A stretch of DNA of 6,315 nt, from assembly GCA_021788495.1 (NCBI GenBank), contig JAJYKQ010000055.1, positions 1 to 6,315 on the forward strand. Reading direction: 5' to 3'. The notes beneath the pieces were generated by a model that did no database searches, was not told where the DNA came from, and was given only the letters and a program-made list of their open reading frames with translations. How positions within the stretch are numbered: position 1 is the stretch's first letter; each line of letters opens with the position of its first letter. Shown here piece by piece: positions 5,635 through 6,315 of the stretch. The position numbers were made by a program, and so were the translations under genes. Source of the stretch: a bacterium. GTDB lineage: Bacteria > SZUA-79 > Acidulodesulfobacterales > Acidulodesulfobacteraceae.

Positions 5635-6315
5635 TTATTTATTATTATGTACTGAACCTATAATACGGTAGATGCTGTCGAATCCGTTTTCCGCCAGATA
5701 GTTTTTTAATCCGGCCGTAATTTCCGGAATTATTTTAGGATTTACGAAAGCATATGTTCCTACGGCTACGGCGGTAGCCCCTGCAAGGAAAAACTCAGCA
5801 GCATCTTCCCATGAGCTTATCCCTCCCATTCCTATAACCGGAATCCTCACGGCGTTATAAACGTCGCCGACGAGCTTTAAAGCGAAGGGTTTGACGGCGG
5901 CTCCCGACAATCCGCCGTAACCCCTGTTTAATTTAAATTTTTTCGTCTTTATGTCGATGGCGGCCGCCGGAATTGTGTTTATCAGCGAAATAATATCGGC
6001 TCCCGCCTTTTCGCAGACTTCGGCGATTAAAGATATATCGCTGACCATAGGGGTCAATTTGACTATTAAAGGCAGTCTGCCACCTGTTTTTTCCTTTACC
6101 GACGAAACTAATTCATATACTATTTCGGGGTCGGAGCCGAAAGATCTGCCGCCTTCTTTTATGTTGGGACACGATATATTCGCCTCGATCGCGCCGATGC
6201 CGCCGATATTTGCGAGTTTTTCCGCCAGTTCGACGTATTCTTCTATACTGCTTCCGAAAAAATTAACTATTACGGGTTTATTAAAATTTCTTAAAAAAGG
6301 CATTTTTTCGTCCCT
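5635..6315 (-). CDS. pyrD: Dihydroorotate dehydrogenase class 1 (probably 1B), 5' end outside the window
   Basis: This is the C-terminal 226 residues of an FMN enzyme that oxidises dihydroorotate to orotate in pyrimidine synthesis. The reading frame runs in from the window edge (RDEK before MPFLRN), and family members are about 300 residues, so roughly 80 N-terminal residues are missing; the internal ATG at 6303 is not the start. Counting from the edge, NISCPN (46-51) carries the cysteine base of class 1 enzymes. VKLTP (85-89), INT (112-114), GGLSG (134-138), IGMGGI (161-166) and VGT (185-187) line the FMN and substrate pocket of the TIM barrel. The INT motif favours subclass 1B, the NAD-linked form that pairs with the iron-sulphur subunit PyrK; a pyrK gene would be expected just upstream, out of view. 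rmuC follows after 13 bases. Confidence 0.93.
   Translation of the reverse strand, partial: RDEKMPFLRNFNKPVIVNFFGSSIEEYVELAEKLANIGGIGAIEANISCPNIKEGGRSFGSDPEIVYELVSSVKEKTGGRLPLIVKLTPMVSDISLIAEVCEKAGADIISLINTIPAAAIDIKTKKFKLNRGYGGLSGAAVKPFALKLVGDVYNAVRIPVIGMGGISSWEDAAEFFLAGATAVAVGTYAFVNPKIIPEITAGLKNYLAENGFDSIYRIIGSVHNNK

Noticed and set aside
6301..6303. The ATG at 6303 as the start of dihydroorotate dehydrogenase.
   Set aside because: The frame stays open to the window edge and the protein would lack the N-terminal third of the barrel found in all family members.

Overview
The window looks like a junction between a small integrative mobile element (left, about 1 to 3680) and a bacterial chromosome (right, about 3680 to 6315). 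The chromosomal side carries a class 1 dihydroorotate dehydrogenase, RmuC, a type IV prepilin and a sigma-54-type promoter. This suggests a Gram-negative, AT-rich bacterium of the deltaproteobacterial kind; the sequence alone does not give a firmer placement. The element genes are visibly more AT-rich than pyrD and rmuC.

Left part, plus strand (80-3643): four tightly packed genes read as one operon. In order they are a DUF3987-type P-loop helicase-like protein, a RepB-type DNA primase (ATGA overlap with the first gene), a small excisionase-type helix-turn-helix protein, and a tyrosine integrase whose Shine-Dalgarno sequence lies inside the end of the excisionase gene. Together they form a primase/helicase replication module plus an excision/integration module. 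This layout is typical of phage satellites, integrative plasmids and related elements. No capsid, conjugation or obvious cargo gene is visible. The left end of the element is not in the window.

Junction (3644-3808): 33 bases past the integrase stop, on the minus strand, lies the 3' end of a 43-codon remnant of a type IV prepilin gene. It keeps the complete signal and N-terminal helix and then stops where a normal pilin would continue. The simplest reading is that the element integrated into a pilin gene and displaced its 3' part to the far left end, outside the window.

Pilin control region (3809-4121): the remnant keeps a good ribosome binding site preceded by a small hairpin and a sigma-54-type -24/-12 promoter. 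Further upstream are three identical copies of the palindrome GACAAAAATTGTC. The TGTC half-sites, the sigma-54 promoter and the pilin gene together suggest PilR-like enhancer sites.

Right part, minus strand (4122-6315): rmuC (complete) and pyrD (5' end cut by the window edge), 13 bases apart and probably cotranscribed.

The most interesting points are the apparent use of a pilin gene as integration target, the triplicated palindrome upstream of the sigma-54 promoter, and two GC-rich palindromes lying in frame inside the AT-rich primase gene.
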